Shown here: positions 1 to 8,454 of the stretch, piece by piece
Position numbering within the stretch: the stretch's first letter is position 1
How the letters are laid out: every line of letters starts with the position of its first letter
Assembly: GCF_003034965.1 (NCBI RefSeq)
Contig: NZ_PZKE01000004.1
Coordinates: 62,001 to 126,000, forward strand
Direction: 5' to 3'
DNA: 64,000 nt
Source of the DNA: Fuscovulum blasticum DSM 2131
GTDB taxonomy: Bacteria > Pseudomonadota > Alphaproteobacteria > Rhodobacterales > Rhodobacteraceae
Notes under the pieces: model-generated
Told to the model about the DNA's origin: nothing
Database searches by the model: none
Seen by the model: only the letters and a program-made list of their open reading frames with translations
Program-made: the position numbers and the translations under genes

Positions 1-1
1 G

Positions 2-169
2 ATGCCCATGCTGCTGCGCCTGCTTGTCCTGATGCTTCCGCTGGCGCTGGCCGCCTGCACCGGCCCGCGCCTGAACGCGGGCCTGTCCATCGGCCCCGGC
101 GGCGCCCGCATCAGCCCCAGCATCTCGGCCGGGCTGCAAGGCGGCGGCACCCTGTCCTATTCGCCCTGA
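2..169 (+). CDS. Small putative lipoprotein (55 aa)
   Basis: This short reading frame begins within the first bases of the window. It has a hydrophobic N-terminal segment of residues 4-18 followed by a lipobox of the L-A-A-C type, with the acceptor cysteine at residue 19. The rest is a low-complexity, glycine- and serine-rich tail. It should be exported, lipidated and held at a membrane. An alternative ATG lies two codons further in. A second tiny lipoprotein follows 7 bases downstream, so the two probably share a transcript leading towards lysA. No functional family is recognised, and an upstream start outside the window cannot be excluded. Confidence 0.55.
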   Translation: MPMLLRLLVLMLPLALAACTGPRLNAGLSIGPGGARISPSISAGLQGGGTLSYSP

Positions 170-176
170 GGCCCGC

Positions 177-323
177 ATGACCCGTATCGTCCCTGCCCTG
201 ATCACCGCCCTTCTGCTGGCCGCCTGCGGGGCGGATGGTGCCCCCGTGGCGCCGACCAAGGCCGTCACGCAGCCGGGGATCGAAATCACCGGCTCTGCCC
301 GAATCGGCATTGTCAGCCGATAG
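177..323 (+). CDS. Small putative lipoprotein (48 aa) upstream of lysA
   Basis: A 48-residue frame with a short hydrophobic stretch (residues 4-14) and an L-L-A-A-C lipobox, lipid-acceptor cysteine at residue 17, then a short proline/threonine-containing tail. In many Rhodobacteraceae a similar tiny lipoprotein gene lies between argH and lysA; argH itself is outside this window, so that is inference from known gene order. Its function is unknown. It would be a periplasm-facing membrane-anchored peptide after signal peptidase II cleavage. Confidence 0.55.
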   Translation: MTRIVPALITALLLAACGADGAPVAPTKAVTQPGIEITGSARIGIVSR

Positions 324-380
324 CGCTGGACGGCGCGGCGCAGGCCGCTACCTTCCGCCTGACCCAAGCGGAGTGTCGCC

Positions 381-719
381 ATGCGCCTTGTCTTCCTTGC
401 CCTTGCCCTGTGGGGCGCCGTCCATCCGATGTGGTGGTTCGTCAAACACATGCGTGACACCGGCACCGGCCTGGGCGGGCTGATCGACGCCTGGTATGTC
501 AACGCCTCGACCACGGGGCTGACCTGGGATCTGACCATCGCCGCGATCACGCTGACGGTCTGGGTTCTTGGCGAAACCGTCTACCGGCGGGCCTGGCTGA
601 ACCTGATCGCCATTCCTGCCACCTTCTGCATCGGCGTGTCCTGCGGCCTGCCGCTTTATCTGTGGCTGCGCAGCCGTCCGGCACCGGGAAATGTTGGCGC
701 GGCACGGCTGTTCTGCTAA
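381..719 (+). CDS. DUF2834 family membrane protein
   Basis: A 112-residue protein with three predicted hydrophobic helices: roughly residues 1-18, 50-68 and 75-97. The overall pattern (a W-W motif near residue 18, an N-A-S segment near residue 42, the F-C-I-G-V-S-C-G-L-P-L-Y-L segment near the end) fits the small DUF2834 inner-membrane family, whose function is unknown. A GGAG ribosome-binding site lies 8 bases before the ATG. It sits directly upstream of lysA and is probably co-transcribed with it. Confidence 0.7.
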   Translation: MRLVFLALALWGAVHPMWWFVKHMRDTGTGLGGLIDAWYVNASTTGLTWDLTIAAITLTVWVLGETVYRRAWLNLIAIPATFCIGVSCGLPLYLWLRSRPAPGNVGAARLFC

Positions 720-754
720 GACCGGCTCCGGTTTCCGGGTGGCATGAGGGTGAG

Positions 755-2020
755 ATGGACCACTTCCTTTATCAGGGCGGCATCCTCCATGCCGAAGGCG
801 TGGCGATCCCCGAAATCGCCGCGCAGGTGGGCACGCCCTTCTATGTCTATTCCACCGCCACGCTGACCCGGCATTACCGCCTGTTCACCGAGGCGCTGTC
901 GCCGCTGCCGCATCTGGTGTGCTTTGCCATCAAGTCGCTGTCGAATGTGGCCGTGCTCAAGACGCTGGGCGATCTGGGCGCCGGCATGGATGTGGTTTCG
1001 ATCGGGGAATACCTGCGCGCCCGTGCGGCGGGCGTGCCGGGCGAGCGGATCGTGTTTTCCGGCGTCGGCAAGACCCGGGCCGAGATCCGCGCCGCACTGG
1101 AAGGCGGCATCCGCCAGTTCAACGTGGAAAGCGAACCCGAGTTGCGGGCGATTTCCGACATCGCCACCGCGCTTGGCGTGCAGGCCCCCATCGCGCTGCG
1201 GGTCAACCCGGATGTGGACGCCAAGACCCACGCCAAGATTGCCACCGGCAAAAGCGAAAACAAGTTCGGCATCCCCATCGCCAAGGCCCGCGCGGTTTAT
1301 GCCGAAGCGGCGGCCCTGCCGGGGCTGCGCGTGGTGGGGGTCGATGTCCACATCGGCAGCCAGTTGACCGACCTTGCCCCGTTCGAGGCGGCCTTCCTCA
1401 AGGTGCGCGAGCTGACGTTGCAACTGCGCGAGGATGGCCACCAGATCACCCGTCTGGATCTGGGCGGCGGCCTTGGGATTCCCTACACGGGGTCGAACGA
1501 CGCGCCGCCGCTGCCGGTGGAATACGGCGCCATGATCCAGCGCACGCTGGGCGATCTGGGCTGCGAGATCGAGATCGAGCCGGGGCGGCTGATCTCGGGA
1601 AACTCGGGCCTTCTGGTGGCGCAGGTGGTTTATGTGAAGAGCGGCGAGGGGCGGGATTTCCTGATCCTTGACGCCGCGATGAACGATCTGGCCCGCCCGT
1701 CGATGTATGACGCGCATCATGACATCGTGCCGGTGGTCGAATCCGCGCCGGGCGATCCGACGCAGCCCTTCGATGTGGTCGGCCCGGTCTGCGAAACCGG
1801 CGACACCTTCGCCCGTGGCCGCGAAATGCCGCTTCTGGCCGAAGGCGATCTGGTCGCCTTCCGCAGCGCGGGCGCCTATGGCGCGGTGATGGCCAGCGAA
1901 TACAACAGCCGCCCGCTGATCCCCGAGGTGCTGGTGAACGGCGATCACTTCGCTGTCATTCGGGAAAGGCCGACCTTTGACGAAATCCTTGCCCGCGATA
2001 AGCTTCCGTTCTGGCTGTAG
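755..2020 (+). CDS. lysA: Diaminopimelate decarboxylase
   Basis: Catalyses PLP-dependent decarboxylation of meso-diaminopimelate to L-lysine, the last step of lysine synthesis, in the cytoplasm. The 421-residue product has the fold-type III alanine-racemase-like barrel at the N-terminus with the PLP lysine at residue 60 (C-F-A-I-K-S). It also has the H-I-G-S and G-G-G-L-G-I-P-Y phosphate-binding loops, the E-P-G-R motif, and the C-terminal C-E-T-G-D segment that supplies the substrate-contacting cysteine. The open frame extends 31 codons further upstream, but that part overlaps the DUF2834 gene and is unlike the family. The ATG at 755 gives the usual length and is preceded by a GAGGGTGAG ribosome-binding stretch. 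Confidence 0.96.
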   Translation: MDHFLYQGGILHAEGVAIPEIAAQVGTPFYVYSTATLTRHYRLFTEALSPLPHLVCFAIKSLSNVAVLKTLGDLGAGMDVVSIGEYLRARAAGVPGERIVFSGVGKTRAEIRAALEGGIRQFNVESEPELRAISDIATALGVQAPIALRVNPDVDAKTHAKIATGKSENKFGIPIAKARAVYAEAAALPGLRVVGVDVHIGSQLTDLAPFEAAFLKVRELTLQLREDGHQITRLDLGGGLGIPYTGSNDAPPLPVEYGAMIQRTLGDLGCEIEIEPGRLISGNSGLLVAQVVYVKSGEGRDFLILDAAMNDLARPSMYDAHHDIVPVVESAPGDPTQPFDVVGPVCETGDTFARGREMPLLAEGDLVAFRSAGAYGAVMASEYNSRPLIPEVLVNGDHFAVIRERPTFDEILARDKLPFWL

Positions 2021-2047
2021 CGCGTGCAGCCCGGCGGAAACGGTGGC

Positions 2048-4537
2048 ATGGCGGCGGACAAGATACCGGAAACAGTTCTTCCTGCCCTGATCTGGCCCTG
2101 CCGGCTGACCTTGCTTGGCCTTTGGGCCGAACGTCTGAGCCGCGCCTTCTGGCCGCTGTGGACGGTGCTGCTGCTGGCCTTCGCGGCCGCCGCCTTTGGC
2201 GTGCAGGATCACGGCCCGCTGCTGTGGGTGCAGATCGGTGCCGGTGTCATGGCGCTGGCGGCGCTGGTCGCGCTGGTCATGGGCTTGCGCGCCTTTCGCC
2301 GCCCCACCCGGGCCGAGGCATTGGCCCGGCTGGATGCCACGCTGCCCGGCCGCCCCATCGCCGCGCTGGGCGATTCCCAGGCGCTTGGCCGCGATGATCC
2401 GGTTTCGGCTTCGGTCTGGCGGGCGCACAAGGCCCGCATGGCCGCGCGGGCGGCGCAGGCGAAACCCGTTGCCCCCGACCTGAAACTGTCGTCGCGCGAT
2501 CCCTATTCCCTGCGCTATGTCGCGCTGACCGCTGCCGTCATGGCGGCGCTGTTCGGCTCGCTCTGGCGGGTGACATCGGTTGCCGGCCTTGCGCCCACCC
2601 CGGCCGAGGCCATGCCCGGCGGGCCCACCTGGGAAGGCTGGGCCAGACCGCCCGCCTATACCGGCAAGCCGACGCTTTACCTCAACGATCTGGCCGAAGG
2701 CACGGTCGAGGTGCCTTTGGGCACCCGCATCCAGATCCGGGTCTATGGCCCCGAAGGCAGCCTGACGGTGGAGCAGACCATCGCGCAGGTGACCCCGCCA
2801 CCCGCCGCCGACCCGCCGCCGCCCGATGCCACCGCCGCCAAGCCGCAGGGGCTGGCCGCGATGACCGACCTGACGGTCAGCCAGTCTGGCCGGCTGTCGA
2901 TTGACGGCAAGGGCGGGCGGGCTTGGGATATTGTCGCCATTCCCGATACCGCGCCGCTGGTCGAAGTCTCGGGCCAGATCGGGCGCGAGGCGGACGGCCG
3001 CTTCAGGCAGGGCTTCAAGGCGAATGACGATTATGGCGTCGTCGCCGGTCAGGTCACCATCAGCCTTGACCTTGCCGCCGTGGACCGCCGCCACGGTCTG
3101 ACCCCCGACCCCGAGCCGGTTGCGCCCGTGGTGCTGGACCTGCCGATGCCGGCCAAGGGCAAGCGGGATGAGTTCACCGAAACCCTGATCGACGACCTGT
3201 CGAAGCATGTCCTGTCGAACATGCCGGTCAGCATGGTGTTTGCGGTGACCGATGCCGCCGGCCAGGTGTCGCAATCGCCGCCCTATTCGGTTGTGCTGCC
3301 CGGCCGCCGGTTCTTTGATCCGGTCGCCGCCGCCGTGATCGAGATGCGGCGCGATCTGCTGTGGAACCGGGTCAATGCCGCGCGGGTGGACGATCTGCTG
3401 CGCGCCGTGACCAACCGTCCCGAAGGATTCCTGCGGTCGGCGAACGCGCATCTGCGGCTGCGGGTGGCGCTGCGCAAGCTGGATGCCACGGCCGACAGCC
3501 TGACCACCGAACAGCGCGACGCGCTGGCCGAGGAGTTGTGGAAGATCGCCTTCATGTTCGAGGAAGGCGATCTGAACAGCGCCTATGACCGGCTGCAACG
3601 CGCGCAGGACCGGCTGGAAGAGGCGATCCGCAACGGCGCCTCGCCCGAGGAAATCGAACAGTTGATGAAGGAAATGCAGCAGGCGATGCGCGACTACACC
3701 CGCGAGCTGGGGGAAGAGGCGCAGCGCAATCCGCAAGACCAACCGCCGGCCGGCGAGGGGCAGGAAATCACCGGCGACCAGTTGCAGCAGATGCTGGACG
3801 AGATCGAGCGTCTGATGAAGGAAGGCAAGACCGCCGAGGCGATGGCCCTGATGGAGCAGCTTCGCCAGTTGATGGAGAACCTGCAGGTGACGCAGGGCCA
3901 GGGCGGCGAAGGCCAGGGTGGCCCCGGCCAGCAGGCGATGCGCGATCTGGGAAACACGCTGCGCGACCAGCAGGGCCTGTCGGACGACGCCTATCGCGAC
4001 ATGCAGAAGGGCCGCAACGGCGAACAGCCGGGGCAAGACCCGGGCGCATTGGCCGACCGCCAGCGTGAGCTGCGGGACCGGCTGGGCGAGTTGCAGGACC
4101 GCAAGCTGCCGGGCGACGGCAGCGAAAAGGGTGAAGCTGGCCGCGAGTCGCTCAAACGGGCCGAGGACGCCATGCGCGAGGCCGAGCGGGCGCTGGAAGA
4201 GGGCGATCTGAGCGGTGCGTTGGACAGGCAGGCCGAGGCGTTGGAAGCCATGCGCGACGGCATGAAGGATCTGGGCGATGCGCTGGCGCAGGACCAGCGC
4301 GACGGTCAGGAAGGCGGCGGCCAGCAAGAGGCCGGCAAGGCCGACCCCAACGGACGTGATCCGCTGGGCCGCGAACCCGGCGATGCGGCGCGGATCGGGT
4401 CGGACAAGAACATGGTCCAGAACGACCCCGACAAACGCGCGCAGGAACTGCTGGACGACATCCGCCGCCGGTCTGGCGAAGCCGAGCGTCCTGCCGAAGA
4501 GCTGGATTATCTGAAGCGGTTGCTGGAAATGTTCTGA
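2048..4537 (+). CDS. DUF4175/TIGR02302 family membrane protein
   Basis: An 829-residue protein of the TIGR02302/DUF4175 family, which in alphaproteobacteria typically follows lysA; no biochemical function is established. Near the N-terminus are hydrophobic helices (about residues 30-50 and 55-75), with a third near residue 165. A middle region with beta-rich segments follows, and then a long Gln/Glu/Met-rich helical part (about residues 490-800) dense in L-M-K-E and Q-Q-M repeats, consistent with extended coiled coil. A GTG at 2024 would also open the frame. The ATG at 2048 is preferred because it begins just before conserved-looking sequence and avoids crowding the lysA stop. The layout suggests an inner-membrane protein with a large extracytoplasmic domain. 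Confidence 0.85.
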   Translation: MAADKIPETVLPALIWPCRLTLLGLWAERLSRAFWPLWTVLLLAFAAAAFGVQDHGPLLWVQIGAGVMALAALVALVMGLRAFRRPTRAEALARLDATLPGRPIAALGDSQALGRDDPVSASVWRAHKARMAARAAQAKPVAPDLKLSSRDPYSLRYVALTAAVMAALFGSLWRVTSVAGLAPTPAEAMPGGPTWEGWARPPAYTGKPTLYLNDLAEGTVEVPLGTRIQIRVYGPEGSLTVEQTIAQVTPPPAADPPPPDATAAKPQGLAAMTDLTVSQSGRLSIDGKGGRAWDIVAIPDTAPLVEVSGQIGREADGRFRQGFKANDDYGVVAGQVTISLDLAAVDRRHGLTPDPEPVAPVVLDLPMPAKGKRDEFTETLIDDLSKHVLSNMPVSMVFAVTDAAGQVSQSPPYSVVLPGRRFFDPVAAAVIEMRRDLLWNRVNAARVDDLLRAVTNRPEGFLRSANAHLRLRVALRKLDATADSLTTEQRDALAEELWKIAFMFEEGDLNSAYDRLQRAQDRLEEAIRNGASPEEIEQLMKEMQQAMRDYTRELGEEAQRNPQDQPPAGEGQEITGDQLQQMLDEIERLMKEGKTAEAMALMEQLRQLMENLQVTQGQGGEGQGGPGQQAMRDLGNTLRDQQGLSDDAYRDMQKGRNGEQPGQDPGALADRQRELRDRLGELQDRKLPGDGSEKGEAGRESLKRAEDAMREAERALEEGDLSGALDRQAEALEAMRDGMKDLGDALAQDQRDGQEGGGQQEAGKADPNGRDPLGREPGDAARIGSDKNMVQNDPDKRAQELLDDIRRRSGEAERPAEELDYLKRLLEMF

Positions 4538-4558
4538 TCCCGCGCGGCAGGCGCAGGA

Positions 4559-5554
4559 TCAGCCTTCGCTGCCCTTCAGCATGTGGGTGGCCGATTCCAT
4601 CAGCCGGTCCAGCCCAAGGCGCAGCCCGTCCACGAAACTGACATAGGCGGTCAGCATCCCCTCAAGGCCGGGAATGGCCTCGGCCAGACGCGGCGCCATG
4701 ACATAGGCGGCGGCGGCGGCCAGAGCCAGGAACAGCATCAGGAAGAACCCGCTGCGGAACCCGCTGCGCGTCAGGTCGGGCAGGGCGTCCACTTCGGCAT
4801 CGGGGTCGATCGCGGCATCGCCCGGTTGCAGGGTCGAATTGATCTCTTCCACATCGGGCAGCAAGTCGCGCCGCGCCGCCGGGCGGGCCGCCGGTGGCAC
4901 CGGCGACTCCGGGTCTTCGCCCTTGATCATCGCCAGCCGCCGCTGCGCCACGGTCATCGCGGCCCCAGCGGCCTCGACCCCAAGGTCGGGCTGGGTCTGC
5001 ATCTGGCCTTCGGCCTCGGCCCGGCGGTTTTCGGCCTTCTGGCTTTCCTGCCGGCGGGCATCGGCCTCGCGCTCGGCCTCTTCGCGCAGGATCGACAGCA
5101 CCGCGTCATCAAGCTGCGGCTTGGCGGGCACCACATCGTCCGGCTCGTCGGGTTCGGTCTCGGGGTCGGGCAGCGGCGCGGGAATGGGCGGGGGCGCCGC
5201 CGTCTGTGTGTCCGCCTCATCGGCAATCAGCGCGGCAACGGCCTTGGCCTCGGCGTCCATGGCCGGGGCGGGGGCCTCGGGAGGCGGCTCTGGCAGGGTG
5301 TCCGGTTCGGCCACGCGCTCCGGTTCGGCGTCGGGCGCCTCCTCGGGCAGCGGCGCGTCGGCCGTTTCTGCCCGGTCAGCTTCCGCCTCGATTGCCGGTT
5401 CGGCGGGCGCTTCCTCAGGTTCAACCTGTGGGGCAGCGCGCAACTGGAACCAGGCATGGCCACAGCTTGAACACTGCACATCTCGGCCGCCCTCGGGAAT
5501 GGCATCCTCGGGAACCTCGTACTGCGCGTCGCAGTTCGGGCACACCAGCCGCAT
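4559..5554 (-). CDS. Zinc-ribbon (MJ0042-type) single-pass membrane protein
   Basis: The 331-residue product starts with an MJ0042-type zinc ribbon: cysteine pairs at residues 5/8 and 28/31. A long acidic, proline/alanine/glutamate-rich low-complexity linker follows, with a charged Arg/Glu/Ala-rich segment near the middle. One transmembrane helix lies about 60 residues before the end. The frame continues 48 codons upstream, but the ATG at 5554 has a GGCGAGGGGATCTG ribosome-binding region and begins exactly at the zinc ribbon. The gene is divergent from ftsE, an arrangement common in Rhodobacteraceae. A cytoplasmic zinc ribbon tethered to the membrane would suit a regulatory or scaffolding role, but the function is unknown. 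Confidence 0.8.
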   Translation of the reverse strand: MRLVCPNCDAQYEVPEDAIPEGGRDVQCSSCGHAWFQLRAAPQVEPEEAPAEPAIEAEADRAETADAPLPEEAPDAEPERVAEPDTLPEPPPEAPAPAMDAEAKAVAALIADEADTQTAAPPPIPAPLPDPETEPDEPDDVVPAKPQLDDAVLSILREEAEREADARRQESQKAENRRAEAEGQMQTQPDLGVEAAGAAMTVAQRRLAMIKGEDPESPVPPAARPAARRDLLPDVEEINSTLQPGDAAIDPDAEVDALPDLTRSGFRSGFFLMLFLALAAAAAYVMAPRLAEAIPGLEGMLTAYVSFVDGLRLGLDRLMESATHMLKGSEG

Positions 5555-5724
5555 CAGATCCCCTCGCCCTTCGCCGATATCAATGGGGTTGTAGCAATAA
5601 ACTGTCGTGCATCCAAGAGTTTGTCGCCTGCCCTTGAACAAGGGCTTGCGGGCATGCGATTGAAGACACACCCGCAACATCCGGCCCCGCGCCGGCATGG
5701 GGCGCGGTTGCAGGGGATGCGCGG

Positions 5725-6396
5725 GTGATATCGTTCGAGAACGTGGCCTACAACTATGGCGGGGGCGAGCTTCTTTCCGAAGTCTCGCTGCGGCTGGCGC
5801 CGGGTTCGTTCCATTTCCTTACCGGCCCCTCCGGCTCTGGCAAGACCACCTTCCTGAAGCTGGCCTATGCCGAACTGCTGCCCACCTCGGGCCATGTCAC
5901 GCTGTTCGACCGCGAAGTCCGCACCCTGAGCCGCGACGACATTGCCCACAGCCGGCGCCGCATCGGCGTGGTGCATCAGGACGTGCAGTTCCTGGACCAC
6001 CTGCCGCTGGCCACCAATGTGCAGCTTCCGCTGTCGGTGTCGGGTCGGTCGAGCGACCCGCGCGATCTGGCTGATCTGCTGGGCTGGGTGGGCCTTGGCC
6101 ATCTGTCCGACGCGCTGCCGCCGTCGCTGTCGGGCGGCGAACGGCAGCGGGCGGCGCTGGCGCGGGCGGTGATCATGGGCCCCGACGTGGTGCTGGCCGA
6201 CGAACCCACCGGCAACGTCGATTGGGAAATGTCGCTGCGGCTGCTGAAACTGCTGGTCGAGCTGAACAAGATGGGCAAGACCATCGTCGTGGCGACCCAT
6301 GACCTGAACCTGATCCGGCAGGCGAAATCGCAGGTGGCCGCGCGGGTGCTGCGGATTTCGCGGCGCCGGGTCCAGCTTGCGGGGGCAGACCTGTGA
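5725..6396 (+). CDS. ftsE: Cell-division ATP-binding protein FtsE
   Basis: The ATPase of the FtsEX complex, which couples the divisome to peptidoglycan hydrolase activation at the septum. The 223-residue single ABC domain shows Walker A G-P-S-G-S-G-K-T-T at residues 34-42, the L-S-G-G-E signature at 135-139, and Walker B V-V-L-A-D-E-P-T at 155-162, followed by the FtsE-like T-G-N-V-D. The start is a GTG. The downstream ftsX start overlaps the ftsE stop (GTGA), so the two are translationally coupled. The upstream neighbour is divergent, so a promoter should lie in the 170 bases between them. Confidence 0.95.
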   Translation: MISFENVAYNYGGGELLSEVSLRLAPGSFHFLTGPSGSGKTTFLKLAYAELLPTSGHVTLFDREVRTLSRDDIAHSRRRIGVVHQDVQFLDHLPLATNVQLPLSVSGRSSDPRDLADLLGWVGLGHLSDALPPSLSGGERQRAALARAVIMGPDVVLADEPTGNVDWEMSLRLLKLLVELNKMGKTIVVATHDLNLIRQAKSQVAARVLRISRRRVQLAGADL

Positions 6397-7307
6397 ACCG
6401 GCTGCAAGAGGCGTTTCAGCAGATCGTCAGCTACCTGACCCCCGACCGGCAGGCCGACCGGGTGGTGCCGCCTTCCGGCCATACCGCCTGGCTGACCACC
6501 TTCACCGCCGGCGCGATGACCTTCCTTTGCGTCTTTGCGCTGGCGCTGTCGCTGGCGTCGGGGCGGCTGGCAAGCCGCTGGTCGGATGCGCTGGCGCGCA
6601 CCGCCACCATCCGGCTGGCCGCCCCGCCAGACCAGATGCAGGCCCAGACCGATGCCGTTCTGGCGCTGCTGGCCACCACGCCCGGCGTCGCCACCGCCCG
6701 CGCGCTGAGCGATGATGAACAGCGCGCGCTGCTGGCGCCCTGGTTCGGCCCCGACCTGCCGGTCGATGCGCTGCCGCTGCCGCGCCTGATCGAACTGGTC
6801 GAAGGCGATCCCGGCTATGACGGCGAAGGCCTGCGCCAGCGCCTTGCGGCCGAGGCCCCCGGTGCCGTGCTGGACGACCACACCCGCTGGCGCCGCCCGC
6901 TGGCCGAGGCGGCGGGCCGTCTGCGCCTGCTGGGCTGGCTGTCGATCCTGCTGATCGGCACCACCATGGGCGCCATGATCACGCTGGCCGCCAATGCCTC
7001 GCTTGCGGCGAATGCGCAGGTGATCCGGGTGCTGCGGCTGGTGGGGGCGGTGGACAACTACATCGCCGGCGCCTTCGTGCGGCGGTTCACCCTGCGCGCG
7101 CTGGCCGGTGCTGCCGCGGGGGCGCTGGCCGGCATGATCTGCGTGGCCCTGCTGCCGCGCGCCGATGCCGCGGGCGGGTTCCTGACCGGGCTTGGCTTTA
7201 CCGGCTTCGGCTGGCTGCTGCCCTTCCTTCTGCCCCCGCTTGCCGGGGTCGTGGCCTTTGCGGCCACCCAACGCGCCGCCCTTCAGAAGCTGAGAGAGCT
7301 GCAATGA
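6393..7307 (+). CDS. ftsX: Cell-division protein FtsX
   Basis: Integral membrane partner of FtsE. The 304-residue product has the FtsX layout: a cytoplasmic N-terminus, a first transmembrane helix near residues 30-50, a periplasmic domain of about 115 residues, then three more transmembrane helices in the C-terminal half (around 175-200, 235-255 and 268-290). Unlike MacB-type permeases it binds cell-wall hydrolase regulators through the periplasmic loop. The start is a GTG overlapping the ftsE stop, and its own stop overlaps the plsC start by ATGA. It therefore lies in the middle of a coupled ftsE-ftsX-plsC unit. Confidence 0.93.
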   Translation: MNRLQEAFQQIVSYLTPDRQADRVVPPSGHTAWLTTFTAGAMTFLCVFALALSLASGRLASRWSDALARTATIRLAAPPDQMQAQTDAVLALLATTPGVATARALSDDEQRALLAPWFGPDLPVDALPLPRLIELVEGDPGYDGEGLRQRLAAEAPGAVLDDHTRWRRPLAEAAGRLRLLGWLSILLIGTTMGAMITLAANASLAANAQVIRVLRLVGAVDNYIAGAFVRRFTLRALAGAAAGALAGMICVALLPRADAAGGFLTGLGFTGFGWLLPFLLPPLAGVVAFAATQRAALQKLRELQ

Positions 7308-8029
7308 TCGCCATACGCTGGGTGCTTTCGCTGATCTTCATCGTGCAGATGTATCTGGCCATGGCGGTGCTGGCCCTTGTCTATGCACCCTGGGCGCTGG
7401 TGTCGCGCAATGGCGCCTTCGCCGCCGCCCATGCCTATTGCCGCTGGGTCCGCTTCACCGCCCGCCTGCTGTGCGGCCTGCGGACCGAGGTTCGCGGCAC
7501 ACCCCCCACCGACGAGGTGGTGATCGCCGCCAAGCACCAGAGCTTTCTTGACATCATCATGATCTATTCCGCCGTCCCGCGCGGCAAGTTCATCATGAAG
7601 CGAGAGCTGATGTGGGCACCCTTCCTTGGCCAGTATGCCCGGCGCATGGGCTGCGTGCCGGTCAACCGGGGCAAGCGCGGCGCGGCCATTGCCACGATGA
7701 AGGCGCAGGTCGCCGCCGGCGCGGCCGACCCGGGGCAGTTGATCATCTATCCGCAGGGCACCCGCGTCGCCCCCGGCGCGGTGCGGCCTTACAAGGTGGG
7801 CACCGGGCTGATCTACGAACAACTGGGCCAGCCTTGCGTTCCCGTGGCCGCCAATGTGGGCGTGTTCTGGCCCCGCCGCGGCATCCTGCGCAAGCCGGGG
7901 CTGGCGGTGGTGGAATTCCTGCCCCCCATTGCCCCCGGCCTGCCGCTGCCCGATTTCATGCGCCAGCTTGAGGATGTGATCGAGACCAATTCCAACCGCC
8001 TGATGGCGGAAGCCGGGTTCCGGGTCTGA
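7304..8029 (+). CDS. plsC: 1-acyl-sn-glycerol-3-phosphate acyltransferase (PlsC-like)
   Basis: Transfers an acyl chain to lysophosphatidic acid to form phosphatidic acid at the inner membrane. An N-terminal hydrophobic helix (residues about 5-30) precedes the acyltransferase domain. Motif I is H-Q-S-F-L-D with the catalytic His 78 and Asp 83. The glycerophosphate-binding motif appears as Y-P-Q-G-T-R at 149-154, with Gln where many members have Glu, common among alphaproteobacterial homologues. The length of 241 residues is normal. It is translationally coupled to ftsX, linking phospholipid synthesis to division genes in one operon. Confidence 0.9.
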   Translation: MIAIRWVLSLIFIVQMYLAMAVLALVYAPWALVSRNGAFAAAHAYCRWVRFTARLLCGLRTEVRGTPPTDEVVIAAKHQSFLDIIMIYSAVPRGKFIMKRELMWAPFLGQYARRMGCVPVNRGKRGAAIATMKAQVAAGAADPGQLIIYPQGTRVAPGAVRPYKVGTGLIYEQLGQPCVPVAANVGVFWPRRGILRKPGLAVVEFLPPIAPGLPLPDFMRQLEDVIETNSNRLMAEAGFRV

Positions 8030-8033
8030 TCCG

Positions 8034-8360
8034 ATGGGCACGCGTCCCGACACCGTGGCGCATCTGCTGGACATGCTGGCCGACCTGCCGCTGACCTCTC
8101 GCAAGATGTTCGGCGAATATGCGCTGTATCTGGACGGTCGGGTGGTGGCGCTGGTCTGTGACGACCAGTTGTTCCTTAAGCCCACGCCCGGCGCGCAGGC
8201 CGCCTTGCCCGGTTGCGCCACCGGATTTCCCTATCCCGGCGCGAAACCGCATCTGCTGGTGACCGAGGCGCTGGATGACCCCGACACCGTATGCGCCGCC
8301 CTGCGCGCCGTGGCCCGCGATGTGCCGCCCCCGGCCCCCCGCCGCCGCAAGCCGGGCTGA
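8034..8360 (+). CDS. TfoX/Sxy family N-terminal domain protein
   Basis: A 108-residue protein matching the TfoX N-terminal domain: the R-K-M-F-G-E-Y-A-L-Y segment near residue 25, an F-L-K-P motif near residue 47, and P-Y-P-G-A-K-P near residue 67. It lacks the C-terminal TfoX domain. Full-length TfoX/Sxy regulates competence in gammaproteobacteria, but stand-alone N-terminal domains are widespread and their role is unclear. It starts 4 bases after the plsC stop and is probably the last gene of the ftsE-ftsX-plsC operon. The proline/arginine-rich tail is probably disordered. Confidence 0.82.
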   Translation: MGTRPDTVAHLLDMLADLPLTSRKMFGEYALYLDGRVVALVCDDQLFLKPTPGAQAALPGCATGFPYPGAKPHLLVTEALDDPDTVCAALRAVARDVPPPAPRRRKPG

Positions 8361-8454
8361 CGGGCGGTGCGGCATGACGGCCCGCCCCCAAGGCCGCTGT
8401 TTGCTTGTTACGCCTGCCTGTCTAACATCGTGACATAACCTGCGAGCCTGATCC

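Noticed and set aside
716-4327. A 1203-codon open frame on the minus strand
   Set aside because: It lies opposite lysA and the DUF4175 gene, both with clear family sequence. Its translation is low-complexity (His/Gln/Arg/Gly-rich), the usual antisense shadow of high-GC coding DNA.
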